From NCBI GenBank assembly GCA_037013495.1, contig CM072810.1, positions 35,803,843 through 35,867,842 of the forward strand: DNA of 64,000 bases, given 5' to 3'. Under the pieces are notes generated by a model. It ran no database searches and was not told the origin of the DNA. It saw only the letters and a program-made list of their open reading frames with translations. The position numbers were made by a program, and so were the translations under genes. The DNA comes from Hippophae tibetana (taxonomy: Eukaryota; Streptophyta; Magnoliopsida; Rosales; Elaeagnaceae). This document shows positions 25,341 to 38,892 of the stretch, one piece after another; position 1 is the stretch's first letter; each line of letters opens with the position of its first letter.

Positions 25341-27108
25341 AGAAAATTGTTGTTAGCCTACATTATCATTTTCAAGAAAAAGATAGCTTGCTTAAATCCA
25401 TATAGAAGGCCTGTGAACTCACTGTTAAATGAATCAGTTGGGAAATTATTCGAAATCCATTATTTGTTGCCAAGATGATAGCAATCCACTTTCGTGGACG
25501 AAAAGAGCTTGAATTTATAGACATCATGTATAGTGATACGAGCGAAGCTATTTTGACACAATTGTTAGAAATGATGAATCTAATACCAATGAAGAGAAAA
25601 TATCTATACTCTCCCATAGATTTACTAAATTTCTTAGAAAGAATAAACCCGTTTTTAGGGATTTAAAAAAAATGTAATCCGAGCTCTAAAATGATTATTT
25701 CAATGAATTTATTGTTGTATTTCTTCCCAGCAACTTCAAACATTTTGGAGACCACTCATATAGGCATTTGAGCAAAAAAATAAATCTAGAACTATGCAGC
25801 TGAACATAAATTTTGAACTCTATATCATGCAAAAATATGAAACTTTGAACAAATTCTATGCAGGTTTTTCAATCAATTTCAGCTACCCGTACAATTTGGA
25901 TGGCCCTATTTGGAAAAAAAAGTAGATTGAGAAAATTGTTGTTAGCCTACATTATCATTTTCAAGAAAAAGATAGCTTGCTTAAATCCATATAGAAGGCC
26001 TGTGAACTCACTGTTAAATGAATCAGTTGGGAAATTATTCGAAATGCATTATTTGTTGCCAAGATGATAGCAATCCACTTTCGTGGACGAAAAGAGCTTG
26101 AATTTATAGACATCATGTATAGTGATACGAGCGAAGCTATTTTGACACAATTGTTAGAAATGATGAATCTAATACCAATGAAGAGAAAATATCTATACTC
26201 TCCCATAGATTTACTAAATTTCTTAGAAAGAATAAACCCATTTTTAGGGATTTTCAAAAAAGGTAATCCGAGCTTTAAAATCAGTATTTCAATGAATTTA
26301 TTGTTGTATTTCTTCCAAGCAACTTCAAACATTTTGGAGACCACTCATATAGGCATTTGAGCAAAAAATAAATCTAGAACTATGCAGCTGAACATAAATT
26401 TTGAACTCTATATCATGCAAGAGGATGAAACTTTGAACAAATTCTATGCAGGTTTTTCAATCAATTTCAGCTACCCGTACAATTTGGATGGCCCTATTTG
26501 GAAAAAAAAAGTAGATTGAGAAAATTGTTGTTAGTCTACATTATCATTTTCAAGAAAAAGATAGCTTGCTTAAATCCATATAGAAGGCCTGTGAACTCAC
26601 TGTTAAATGAATCAGTTGGGAAATTATTCGAAATGCATTATTTGTTGCCAAGATGATAGCAATCCACTTTCGTGGACGAAAAGAGCTTGACTTTATAGAC
26701 ATCAAGTATAGTGGTACGAGCGAAGCTATTTTGACACAATTGTTAGAAATGATGAATCTAATACCAATGAAGATAAAATATCTATACTTTCCCATATATT
26801 TACTAAATTTCTTAGAAAGAATAAACCCGTTTTTAGGGATTTAAAAAAAATGTAATCCAAGCTCTAAAATGATTATTTCAATGAATTTATAGTTGTATTT
26901 CTTCCAAGCAACTTCAAACATTTTGTAGACCACTCACATAGGCATTTGACCAAAAAACTAAATCTAGAACTATACAGCTGAACATAAATTTTGAACTCTA
27001 TATCATGCAAGAGGATGAAACTTTCAACAAATTTTATGCAGGTTTTTCAATCAATTTCAACTACCCGTACAATTTGGATGGACCTATTTGGAAAAAAAAA
27101 GTAGATTG
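25341..27108 (+). repeat. Three near-identical adjacent monomers
   Basis: Copies at 25341, 25930 and the first part of 26519 share GATAGCTTGC, GTGAACTCACTG, CGAAAT(C/G)CATT and CGTGGACGAAAAG. This is single-monomer amplification rather than a multi-monomer unit. The middle copy has TTTATTGTTG in place of TTTATAGTTG near 26298. That change opens a frame running from the hairpin region into the LETTH segment, but this does not restore a gag reading. Confidence 0.72.
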
Positions 27109-30100
27109 AGAAAATTGTTTTTAGCCTACATTATCATTTTCAAGAAAAAGATACCTTGCTTAAATCCATATAGAAGGCCTGTTAACTTACTGTTAAATGA
27201 ATTAGTTGGGAAATTATTCGAACTGCATCACTTGTTACCAAGATGATGGCAATCCATTGTCGTGCACGGAAAGAGCTTCACTTTATAGACATCAAGAATA
27301 GTGGTATGAGTGAAGCTATTTTGACACAATTGTTAGAAATGATGAATCTAATACCAATGAAGAGAAAATAGCTATACTTTCCCATAGATTTACTAAATTT
27401 CTTAGAAAGAATAAACCCGTTTTTAGGGATTTAAAAAAAAGGTAATCCGAGCTCTAAAATGATTATTTAAATGAATTTATAGTTGTATTTCTTCCAAGCA
27501 ACTTCAAACGTTTTGCAGACCACTCATATAGGCATTTGAGCAATAAAACTAAATCTAGAACTATGCAGCTGAACATAAATTTTGAACTCTATATCATGCA
27601 AGAGGATGAAACTTTGAACAAATTCTATGCAGGTTTTTCAATCAAGTTCAACTACTCGTACAATTTGGATGGACCTATTTGGAAAAAACGTAGATTGAGA
27701 AAATTGTTGTTAGCCTACATTATCATTTTCAAGAAAAAGATACCTTGCTTAAATCCGTATAGAAGGCCTGTGAACTTACTCTTAAATGAATCACTTGGGA
27801 AATTATTCGAACTGCATTACTTGTTGCCAAGATGATAGAAATCCACTTTCGTGGACGGAAAGAGCTTGATTTTATAGACATCAAGTATAGTGGTACGAGG
27901 GAAACTATTTTGACAAAATTGTTAGATATGATGAATCTAATACCAATGAAGAGAAAATATCTATACTTTCCCATATATTTACTAAATTTCTTAGAAAGAA
28001 TAAACCCGTTTTTAGGGATTTAAAAAAAATGTAATCCGAGCTCTAAAATGATTATTTCAATGAATTTATAGTTGTATTTCTTCCAAGCAACTTCAAACAT
28101 TTTGGAGACCACTCATATAGGCATTTGAGCAAAAAACTAAATCTAGAACTATGCAGCTGAACAGAAATTTTGAACTCTATATCATGCAAGAGGATGAACC
28201 TTTGAACAAATTCAACGCAGGTTTTTCAATCAATTTCAACTACTCGTACAATTTGGATGGACCTATTTGGAAAAAAAAGTAGATTGAGAAAATTGTTGTT
28301 AGCCTACATTATCATTTTCAAGAAAAAGATACCTTGCTTAAATCCATATAGAAGGCCTGTGAACTTACTGTTAAATGAATCAGTTTGAAAATTATTCGAA
28401 CGACATCACTTGTTACCAAGTTGATGGCAATCCATTGTCTTGGACGGAAGGAGGTTGACTTTATAGACATCAAGTATAGTAGTACGAGGGAAGCTATTTT
28501 GACACAATTGTTAGAAATGATGAATCTAATACCAATGAAGAGAAAATAGCTATACTTTCCAATAGATTTACTAAATTTCTTAGAAAGAATAATCCCATTT
28601 TTAGGGATTTTCAAAAAAGGTAATCCGAGCTCTAAAATAAGTATTTCAATGAATTTATAGTTGTATTTCTTCCAAGCAACTTCAAACATTTTGGAGACCA
28701 CTCATATAGGCATTTGAGCAAAAAAATTAATCTAGAACTATGCAGCTGAACATAAATTTTGAACTCTATATCATGCAATAGGATGAAACTTTGAACAAAT
28801 TCTATGCAGGTTTTTCAATCAATTTCAACTACCCGTACAATTTGGATCGACCTATTTGGAAAAAAAAGTAGATTGAGAAAATTGTTGTTAGCCTACATTA
28901 TCATTTTGAAGAAAAATATACCATGCTTAAATCCGTATAGAAGGCCTGTGAACTTACTGTTAAATGAATCAGTTGGGAAATTATTCGAACTGCATTATTT
29001 GTTGCCAAGATGATAGAAATCCACTTTCGTGGACGGAAAGAGCTTGACTTTATAGACATCAAGTATAGTGGTACGAGCGAAACTATTTTGACACAATTGT
29101 TAGATATGATGAATCTAATACCAATGAAGAGAAAATATCTATACTTTCCCATATATTTACTAAATTTCTTAGAAAGAATAAACCCGTTTTTAGGGATTTA
29201 AAAAAAATGTAATCCGAGCTCTAAAATGATTATTTCAATGAATTTATAGTTGTATTTCTTCCAAGCAACTTCAAACATTTTGGAGACCACTCATATAGGC
29301 ATTTGAGCAAAAAACTAAATCTAGAACTATGCAGCTGAACAGAAATTTTGAACTCTATATCATGCAAGAGGATGAACCCTTGAACAAATTCAACGCAGGT
29401 TTTTCAATCAATTTCAACTACTCGTACAATTTGGATGGACCTATTTGGAAAAAAAAGTAGATTGAGAAAATTGTTGTTAGCCTACATTATCATTTTCAAG
29501 AAAAAGATACCTTGCTGAAATCCATATAGAAGGCCTGTGAACTTACTGTTAAATGAATCAGTTTGAAAATTATTCGAACGGCATCACTTGTTACCAAGTT
29601 GATCGCAATCCATTGTCTTGGACGGAAAGAGGTTGACTTTATAGACATCAAGTATAGTGGTACGAGCGAAGCTATTTTGACACAATTGTTAGAAATAATG
29701 AATCTAATACCAATGAAGAGAAAATAGCTATACTTTCCAATAGATTTACTAAATTTCTAAGAAAGAATAAACCCGTTTTTAGGGATTTTCAAAAAAGGTA
29801 ATCCGAGCACTAAAATAAGTATTTCAATGAATTTATAGTTGTATTTCTTCCAAGCAACTTCAAACATTTTGGAGACCACTCATATATGCATTTGAGCAAA
29901 AAACTAAATCTAGAACTATACAGCTGAACAGAAATTTTGAACTCTATATCATGCAAGAGGATGAACCTTTGAACAAATTCAACGCAGGTTTTTCAATCAA
30001 TTTCAACTACCCGTACAATTTGGATGGACCTATTAGGAAAAAAAAGTAGATTGAGAAAATTGTTTTTAGCCTACATTATCATTTTCAAGAAAAAGATTCC

Positions 30101-31233
30101 TTGCTTAAATCTATATAGAAGGCCTGTGAACTTACTGTTAAATGAATCAGTTGGGAAATTATTTGAACTGCATTATTTGTTGCCATGATGATAGCAATCC
30201 ACTTTCGTGGATGGAAAGAGCTTGACTTTATAGACATCAAGTATAGTGGTACGAGCGAAGCTATTTTGACACAATTGTTAGAAATGATGAATCTAATACC
30301 AATGAATAGAAAATATCTATACTTTCCAATATATTTACTAAATTTCTTAGAAAGAATAAACCCGTTTTTAGGGATTTAAGAAAAAGGTAATCCGAGCTCT
30401 AAAATGATTATTTCAATGAATTTATTGTTGTATTTCTTCCAAGCAACTTCAAACATTTTGGAGACCACTCATATAGGCATTTGAGCAAAAAACTAAATCT
30501 AGAACTATGCAGCTGAACATAAATTTTGAACTCTATATCATGCAAGAGGATGAAACTTTGAACAAATTCGATGCAGGTTTGTCACTCAATTTCAACTACC
30601 CGTACAATTTGAATGGACCTATTTGAAAAAGAAAAGTAGATTGAGAAAATTGTTGTTAGCCTACATTATCATTTTTAAGAAAAATATACCTTGCTTAAAT
30701 CCGTATAGAATGCCTATGAACTTACTGTTAAATGAATCAGTTGGGAAATTATTCGAACTGCATTATTTGTTGCCAAGATGATAGCAATCCACTTTCGTGG
30801 ATGGAAAGAGCTTGACTTTATAGACATCAAGTATAGTGGTACGAGCGAAACTATTTTGACACAATTGTTAGATATGATGAATCTAATACCAATGAAGAGA
30901 AAATATCTATACTTTCCCATATATTTACTAAATTTCTTAGAAAGAATAAACCCGTTTTTAGGGATTTAAAAAAAATGTAATCCAAGCTCTAAAATGATTA
31001 TTTCAATGAATTTATAGTTGTATTTCTTCCAAGCAACTTCAAACATTTTGTAGACCACTCACATAGGCATTTGACCAAAAAACTAAATCTAGAACTATAC
31101 AGCTGAACATAAATTTTGAACTCTATATCATGCAAGAGGATGAAACTTTCAACAAATTTTATGCAGGTTTTTCAATCAATTTCAACTACCCGTACAATTT
31201 GGATGGACCTATTTGGAAAAAAAAAGTAGATTG
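27109..31233 (+). repeat. 7-monomer unit, copy 1 (4125 bp)
   Basis: All seven monomer starts recur 4125 bp later. Rare variants travel with them: CACTTTATAGACATCAAG near 27279, GTTTGTCACTC near 30576, TATTAGG near 30032 and GGAAGGAGG near 28446. The true left end of the duplicated stretch is about 26800, inside the preceding monomer. A visible difference is ATCACTTGG at 27790 against ATCAGTTGG at 31915. Confidence 0.85.
27510..27832 (+). pseudogene. Longest open gag-like stretch, copy 1
   Basis: VLQTTHIGI is read at 27510-27536. After a one-base frame change, a single frame stays open from 27536 to 27832 (about 99 codons). It contains KTKSRTMQL, FELYIMQEDETLNKFYAGFS (27581-27640), LDGPI (ending at 27679), and NESLGKLFELHYLLPR (27785-27832). 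The frame is longer than in other monomers because the A-run before GTAGATTG is replaced by AAAAAACGTAGATTG, one base shorter, which bypasses the usual TAG. No ATG lies at the head of the frame, and the stop follows LLPR. I regard this as chance preservation of a gag fragment. The shortened run may be closer to the ancestral state, but in the SL/FQEK region another frame fits gag better. Confidence 0.65.
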
Positions 31234-34200
31234 AGAAAATTGTTTTTAGCCTACATTATCATTTTCAAGAAAAAGATACCTTGCTTAAATCCATATAGAA
31301 GGCCTGTTAACTTACTGTTAAATGAATTAGTTGGGAAATTATTCGAACTGCATCACTTGTTACCAAGATGATGGCAATCCATTGTCGTGCACGGAAAGAG
31401 CTTCACTTTATAGACATCAAGAATAGTGGTATGAGTGAAGCTATTTTGACACAATTGTTAGAAATGATGAATCTAATACCAATGAAGAGAAAATAGCTAT
31501 ACTTTCCCATAGATTTACTAAATTTCTTAGAAAGAATAAACCCGTTTTTAGGGATTTAAAAAAAAGGTAATCCGAGCTCTAAAATGATTATTTAAATGAA
31601 TTTATAGTTGTATTTCTTCCAAGCAACTTCAAACGTTTTGCAGACCACTCATATAGGCATTTGAGCAATAAAACTAAATCTAGAACTATGCAGCTGAACA
31701 TAAATTTTGAACTCTATATCATGCAAGAGGATGAAACTTTGAACAAATTCTATGCAGGTTTTTCAATCAAGTTCAACTACTCGTACAATTTGGATGGACC
31801 TATTTGGAAAAAACGTAGATTGAGAAAATTGTTGTTAGCCTACATTATCATTTTCAAGAAAAAGATACCTTGCTTAAATCCGTATAGAAGGCCTGTGAAC
31901 TTACTCTTAAATGAATCAGTTGGGAAATTATTCGAACTGCATTACTTGTTGCCAAGATGATAGAAATCCACTTTCGTGGACGGAAAGAGCTTGATTTTAT
32001 AGACATCAAGTATAGTGGTACGAGGGAAACTATTTTGACAAAATTGTTAGATATGATGAATCTAATACCAATGAAGAGAAAATATCTATACTTTCCCATA
32101 TATTTACTAAATTTCTTAGAAAGAATAAACCCGTTTTTAGGGATTTAAAAAAAATGTAATCCGAGCTCTAAAATGATTATTTCAATGAATTTATAGTTGT
32201 ATTTCTTCCAAGCAACTTCAAACATTTTGGAGACCACTCATATAGGCATTTGAGCAAAAAACTAAATCTAGAACTATGCAGCTGAACAGAAATTTTGAAC
32301 TCTATATCATGCAAGAGGATGAACCTTTGAACAAATTCAACGCAGGTTTTTCAATCAATTTCAACTACTCGTACAATTTGGATGGACCTATTTGGAAAAA
32401 AAAGTAGATTGAGAAAATTGTTGTTAGCCTACATTATCATTTTCAAGAAAAAGATACCTTGCTTAAATCCATATAGAAGGCCTGTGAACTTACTGTTAAA
32501 TGAATCAGTTTGAAAATTATTCGAACGACATCACTTGTTACCAAGTTGATGGCAATCCATTGTCTTGGACGGAAGGAGGTTGACTTTATAGACATCAAGT
32601 ATAGTAGTACGAGGGAAGCTATTTTGACACAATTGTTAGAAATGATGAATCTAATACCAATGAAGAGAAAATAGCTATACTTTCCAATAGATTTACTAAA
32701 TTTCTTAGAAAGAATAATCCCATTTTTAGGGATTTTCAAAAAAGGTAATCCGAGCTCTAAAATAAGTATTTCAATGAATTTATAGTTGTATTTCTTCCAA
32801 GCAACTTCAAACATTTTGGAGACCACTCATATAGGCATTTGAGCAAAAAAATTAATCTAGAACTATGCAGCTGAACATAAATTTTGAACTCTATATCATG
32901 CAATAGGATGAAACTTTGAACAAATTCTATGCAGGTTTTTCAATCAATTTCAACTACCCGTACAATTTGGATCGACCTATTTGGAAAAAAAAGTAGATTG
33001 AGAAAATTGTTGTTAGCCTACATTATCATTTTGAAGAAAAATATACCATGCTTAAATCCGTATAGAAGGCCTGTGAACTTACTGTTAAATGAATCAGTTG
33101 GGAAATTATTCGAACTGCATTATTTGTTGCCAAGATGATAGAAATCCACTTTCGTGGACGGAAAGAGCTTGACTTTATAGACATCAAGTATAGTGGTACG
33201 AGCGAAACTATTTTGACACAATTGTTAGATATGATGAATCTAATACCAATGAAGAGAAAATATCTATACTTTCCCATATATTTACTAAATTTCTTAGAAA
33301 GAATAAACCCGTTTTTAGGGATTTAAAAAAAATGTAATCCGAGCTCTAAAATGATTATTTCAATGAATTTATAGTTGTATTTCTTCCAAGCAACTTCAAA
33401 CATTTTGGAGACCACTCATATAGGCATTTGAGCAAAAAACTAAATCTAGAACTATGCAGCTGAACAGAAATTTTGAACTCTATATCATGCAAGAGGATGA
33501 ACCCTTGAACAAATTCAACGCAGGTTTTTCAATCAATTTCAACTACTCGTACAATTTGGATGGACCTATTTGGAAAAAAAAGTAGATTGAGAAAATTGTT
33601 GTTAGCCTACATTATCATTTTCAAGAAAAAGATACCTTGCTGAAATCCATATAGAAGGCCTGTGAACTTACTGTTAAATGAATCAGTTTGAAAATTATTC
33701 GAACGGCATCACTTGTTACCAAGTTGATCGCAATCCATTGTCTTGGACGGAAAGAGGTTGACTTTATAGACATCAAGTATAGTGGTACGAGCGAAGCTAT
33801 TTTGACACAATTGTTAGAAATAATGAATCTAATACCAATGAAGAGAAAATAGCTATACTTTCCAATAGATTTACTAAATTTCTAAGAAAGAATAAACCCG
33901 TTTTTAGGGATTTTCAAAAAAGGTAATCCGAGCACTAAAATAAGTATTTCAATGAATTTATAGTTGTATTTCTTCCAAGCAACTTCAAACATTTTGGAGA
34001 CCACTCATATATGCATTTGAGCAAAAAACTAAATCTAGAACTATACAGCTGAACAGAAATTTTGAACTCTATATCATGCAAGAGGATGAACCTTTGAACA
34101 AATTCAACGCAGGTTTTTCAATCAATTTCAACTACCCGTACAATTTGGATGGACCTATTAGGAAAAAAAAGTAGATTGAGAAAATTGTTTTTAGCCTACA

Positions 34201-35357
34201 TTATCATTTTCAAGAAAAAGATTCCTTGCTTAAATCTATATAGAAGGCCTGTGAACTTACTGTTAAATGAATCAGTTGGGAAATTATTTGAACTGCATTA
34301 TTTGTTGCCATGATGATAGCAATCCACTTTCGTGGATGGAAAGAGCTTGACTTTATAGACATCAAGTATAGTGGTACGAGCGAAGCTATTTTGACACAAT
34401 TGTTAGAAATGATGAATCTAATACCAATGAATAGAAAATATCTATACTTTCCAATATATTTACTAAATTTCTTAGAAAGAATAAACCCGTTTTTAGGGAT
34501 TTAAGAAAAAGGTAATCCGAGCTCTAAAATGATTATTTCAATGAATTTATTGTTGTATTTCTTCCAAGCAACTTCAAACATTTTGGAGACCACTCATATA
34601 GGCATTTGAGCAAAAAACTAAATCTAGAACTATGCAGCTGAACATAAATTTTGAACTCTATATCATGCAAGAGGATGAAACTTTGAACAAATTCGATGCA
34701 GGTTTGTCACTCAATTTCAACTACCCGTACAATTTGAATGGACCTATTTGAAAAAGAAAAGTAGATTGAGAAAATTGTTGTTAGCCTACATTATCATTTT
34801 TAAGAAAAATATACCTTGCTTAAATCCGTATAGAATGCCTATGAACTTACTGTTAAATGAATCAGTTGGGAAATTATTCGAACTGCATTATTTGTTGCCA
34901 AGATGATAGCAATCCACTTTCGTGGATGGAAAGAGCTTGACTTTATAGACATCAAGTATAGTGGTACGAGCGAAGCAATTTTGACACAATTGTTAGATAT
35001 GATGAATCTAATACCAATGAAGAGAAAATATCTATACTTTCCCATATATTTACTAAATTTCTTAGAAAGAATAAACCCGTTTTTAGGGATTTAAAAAAAA
35101 TGTAATCCGAGCTCTAAAATGATTATTTCAATGAATTTATAGTTGTATTTCTTCCAAGCAACTTCAAACATTTTGGAGACCACTCATATAGGCATTTGAG
35201 TAAAAAACTAAATCTAGAAATATGCAGCTGAACAGAAATTTTGAACTCTATATCATGCAAGAGGATGAACCTTTGAACAAATTCAACGCAGGTTTTTCAA
35301 TCAATTTCAACTACCCGTACAATTTGGATGGACCTATTTGGAAAAAAAAGTAGATTG
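31234..35357 (+). repeat. 7-monomer unit, copy 2
   Basis: A near-exact repeat of the preceding 4125 bp. Identity breaks down in the last monomer, around 34970 (GCGAAGCAATTTTG here, GCGAAACTATTTTG at 30847), so the final ~390 bp follow a different lineage (CCGAGCTCT against CCAAGCTCT). Confidence 0.85.
31635..31957 (+). pseudogene. Longest open gag-like stretch, copy 2
   Basis: This is the duplicate of the 27510 stretch at an offset of 4125 bp. It keeps the shortened A-run (AAAAAACGTAG) and the open frame at 31661-31957. It reads NESVGKLFELH where copy 1 reads NESLGKLFELH, a single-base difference. Confidence 0.65.
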
Positions 35358-35945
35358 AGAAAATTGTTGTTAGCCTACATTATCATTTTCAAGAAAAAGA
35401 TACCTTGCTTAAATCCATATAGAAGGCCTGTGAAGTTACTGTTAAATGAATCAGTTGGGAAATTATTCGAACTGCATTATTTGTTGCCAAGATGATGGCA
35501 ATCCACTTTCGTGGACGGAAAGAACTTGACTTTATAGACATCAAGTATAGTGGTACGAGCGAAGCTATTTTGACACAATTTTTAGAAATGATGAATCTAA
35601 TACCAATGAAGAGAAAATATCTATCCTTTCCCATATATTTACTAAATTTCTTAGAAAGAATATACCCGTTTATAGGGATTTAAAAAAAAGGTAATCGGAA
35701 CTCTAAAATGATTATTTCAATGAATTTTTGTTGTATTTCTTCCAAGCAACTTCAAACATTTTGTAGACCACTCATATAGGCATTTGAGTAAAAAACTAAA
35801 TCTAGAAATATGCAGCTGAACAGAAATTTTGAACTCTATATCATGCAAGAGGATGAACCTTTGAACAAATTCAACGCAGGTTTTTCAATCAATTTCAACT
35901 ACCCGTACAATTTGGATGGACCTATTAGGAAAAAAAAGTAGATTG
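34179..35945 (+). repeat. 3-monomer unit, copy 1 (1767 bp)
   Basis: Monomers at 34179, 34769 and 35358 recur at 35946, 36536 and 37125 with a constant offset of 1767 bp. The third monomer is 588 bp through a two-base loss (GAATTTTTGTTG for GAATTTATAGTTG near 35725), and its copy near 37492 shares that loss. The first two monomers also belong to the second 7-monomer copy, so this duplication came after the 4125-bp one. Confidence 0.82.
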
Positions 35946-37712
35946 AGAAAATTGTTTTTAGCCTACATTATCATTTTCAAGAAAAAGATTCCTTGCTTAA
36001 ATCTATATAGAAGGCCTGTGAACTTACTGTTAAATGAATCAGTTGGGAAATTATTTGAACTGCATTATTTGTTGCCATGATGATAGCAATCCACTTTCGT
36101 GGATGGAAAGAGCTTGACTTTATAGACATCAAGTATAGTGGTACGAGCGAAGCTATTTTGACACAATTGTTAGAAATGATGAATCTAATACCAATGAATA
36201 GAAAATATCTATACTTTCCAATATATTTACTAAATTTCTTAGAAAGAATAAACCCGTTTTTAGGGATTTAAGAAAAAGGTAATCCGAGCTCTAAAATGAT
36301 TATTTCAATGAATTTATTGTTGTATTTCTTCCAAGCAACTTCAAACATTTTGGAGACCACTCATATAGGCATTTGAGCAAAAAACTAAATCTAGAACTAT
36401 GCAGCTGAACATAAATTTTGAACTCTATATCATGCAAGAGGATGAAACTTTGAACAAATTCGATGCAGGTTTGTCACTCAATTTCAACTACCCGTACAAT
36501 TTGAATGGACCTATTTGAAAAAGAAAAGTAGATTGAGAAAATTGTTGTTAGCCTACATTATCATTTTTAAGAAAAATATACCTTGCTTAAATCCGTATAG
36601 AATGCCTATGAACTTACTGTTAAATGAATCAGTTGGGAAATTATTCGAACTGCATTATTTGTTGCCAAGATGATAGCAATCCACTTTCGTGGATGGAAAG
36701 AGCTTGACTTTATAGACATCAAGTATAGTGGTACGAGCGAAGCAATTTTGACACAATTGTTAGATATGATGAATCTAATACCAATGAAGAGAAAATATCT
36801 ATACTTTCCCATATATTTACTAAATTTCTTAGAAAGAATAAACCCGTTTTTAGGGATTTAAAAAAAATGTAATCCGAGCTCTAAAATGATTATTTCAATG
36901 AATTTATAGTTGTATTTCTTCCAAGCAACTTCAAACATTTTGGAGACCACTCATATAGGCATTTGAGTAAAAAACTAAATCTAGAAATATGCAGCTGAAC
37001 AGAAATTTTGAACTCTATATCATGCAAGAGGATGAACCTTTGAACAAATTCAACGCAGGTTTTTCAATCAATTTCAACTACCCGTACAATTTGGATGGAC
37101 CTATTTGGAAAAAAAAGTAGATTGAGAAAATTGTTGTTAGCCTACATTATCATTTTCAAGAAAAAGATACCTTGCTTAAATCCATATAGAAGGCCTGTGA
37201 AGTTACTGTTAAATGAATCAGTTGGGAAATTATTCGAACTGCATTATTTGTTGCCAAGATGATGGCAATCCACTTTCGTGGACGGAAAGAACTTGACTTT
37301 ATAGACATCAAGTATAGTGGTACGAGCGAAGCTATTTTGACACAATTTTTAGAAATGATGAATCTAATACCAATGAAGAGAAAATATCTATCCTTTCCCA
37401 TATATTTACTAAATTTCTTAGAAAGAATATACCCGTTTATAGGGATTTAAAAAAAAGGTAATCGGAACTCTAAAATGATTATTTCAATGAATTTTTGTTG
37501 TATTTCTTCCAAGCAACTTCAAACATTTTGTAGACCACTCATATAGGCATTTGAGCCAAAAACTAAATCTAGAACTATGCAGCTAAACATAAATTTTGAG
37601 CTCTATATCATGCGAGAGGATGAAACTTTCAACAAATTCCATGCAGGTTTTTAAATCAATTTCAACTACCCGTACAATTTAGATGGACCTATTTGGAAAA
37701 AAAAAGTAGATT
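35946..37712 (+). repeat. 3-monomer unit, copy 2 (1767 bp)
   Basis: Repeats the preceding trimer, including the private variants TATACCCGTTTATAGGG and AATCGGAACTC. Identity ends at about 37554, where GAGCCAAAAAC replaces GAGTAAAAAAC. Confidence 0.82.
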
Positions 37713-38114
37713 GAGAAAATTGTTTTTTGCCAACATTATCATTTTCAAGAAAAAGATAGCTTGCTTAAATCCATATAGAAGGCCTGTGAACTTACTGTTA
37801 AATGAATTAGTTGGGAAATTATTAGAACTGCATTATTTGTTGCCAAGATGATTGCAATCCACTTTCGTGGACGGAAAGAGCTTGACTTTATAGACATCAA
37901 GTATAGTGGTACGAGCGAAGCTATTTTGACACAATTGTTAGAAATGATGAATCTAATACCAATGAAGAGAAAATAGCTATACTTTCCCATAGATTTACTA
38001 AATTTCTCAGAAAGAATAAACCAATTTTTAGGGATTTAAAAAAAAGGTAATCCGAGCTTTAAAATAAGTATTTCAATGAATTTATAGTTGTATTTCTTCC
38101 AAGCAACTTCAAAC

Positions 38115-38437
38115 ATTTTGGAGACCACTCATATAGGCATTTGAGCAAAAAATCTAAATCTAAAACTATGCATCTGAACATAAATTTTGAACTCTATATC
38201 ATGCAAGAGGAAGAAACTTTGAACAAATTCTATGCAAGTTTTTCAATCAATTTCAGCTACCCGTACAATTTGGATAGACCTATTTGGAAAAAAAATAGAT
38301 TGAAAAAATTGTTGTTAGTCTACATTATCATTTTCAAGAAAAAGATAGCTTGCTTAAATCCATATAGAAGGCCTCTGAACTTACTGTTAAATGAATTAGT
38401 TGGGAAATTATTCGAACTGCATTATTTGTTGCCATGA
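38115..38437 (+). pseudogene. Open gag-like stretch spanning two Block IV monomers
   Basis: ILETTHIGI is read at 38115-38141, then after a frame change a frame is open from 38141 to 38434. It includes the FELYIMQEEETLNKFYASFS segment from 38186, LDRPIWKK, and NELVGKLFELHYLLP at the end. The A-run is again altered (AAAAAAAATAGATTG with a lost G), which removes the usual TAG stop. This change differs from the one at 27690, so frame opening happened independently here. It ends at a TGA immediately after LLP. No start codon suggests expression. Confidence 0.6.
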
Positions 38438-38892
38438 TGATTGCAATCCACTTTCGTGGACGGAAAGAGCTTGACTTTATTGACATCAAGTATAGTGGTA
38501 CGAGTGAAGCTATTTTTACACAATAGTTAGAAATGATGAATCTAATACCAATGAAGAGAAAATATCTATACTTTCCCATAGATTTACTAAATTTCTTAGA
38601 AAGAATAAACCCGTTTTTAGGGATTTAAAAAAAAAGGTAATCCGAGCTCTAAAATGATTATTTCAATGAATTTATAGTTGTATTTCTTCCAAGCAACTTC
38701 AAACATTTTGGAGACCACTCATATAGGCATTTGAGCAAAAAACTAAATCTAGAACTATGCAGCTGAACAGAAATTTTGAACTCTATATCATGCAAGAGGA
38801 TGAACCTTTGAACAAATTCTATACAGGTTTTTCAATCAATTTCAACTACCCGTACAATTTGGATGGACCTATTTGGAAAAAAAACTAGATTG

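Larger units (their letters stand above)
22398..27108 (+). repeat. Block II: transitional monomers
   Basis: Starts are 22398, 22987, 23576, 24164, 24753, 25341, 25930 and 26519. The block loses the class A-D markers and introduces CGTGGATGG, TTTATAGAGATCAAG, AATACTAATGAAGGG and, later, CGTGGACGAAAAG. Two monomers (23576 and 24753) are 588 bp because of a shared one-base deletion near their heads (TTGTTTTATCC). From about 26780 the tail of the last monomer already belongs to the 4125-bp unit of Block III. Confidence 0.75.
27109..37713 (+). repeat. Block III: 7- and 3-monomer duplications
   Basis: Starts are 27109, 27698, 28287, 28876, 29465, 30054, 30644, 31234, 31823, 32412, 33001, 33590, 34179, 34769, 35358, 35946, 36536 and 37125. 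Lengths are 588-590 bp. Shared markers include GATGATAGAAATCC, TTGTTAGATATGATG, GATGAACC(T/C)TTGAAC with TTCAACGCAGG, and TATTAGGAAAAAAAAG. The monomers at 27109 and 31234 are of Block I class C, which marks an exchange between blocks. Confidence 0.78.

Noticed and set aside
27536..27835. A 99-codon plus-strand frame as a real gene
   Set aside because: It has no ATG at its head and depends on a shortened A-run in one monomer lineage. It is a fragment of a larger gag core that is broken on both sides. Annotated as a pseudogene stretch instead.
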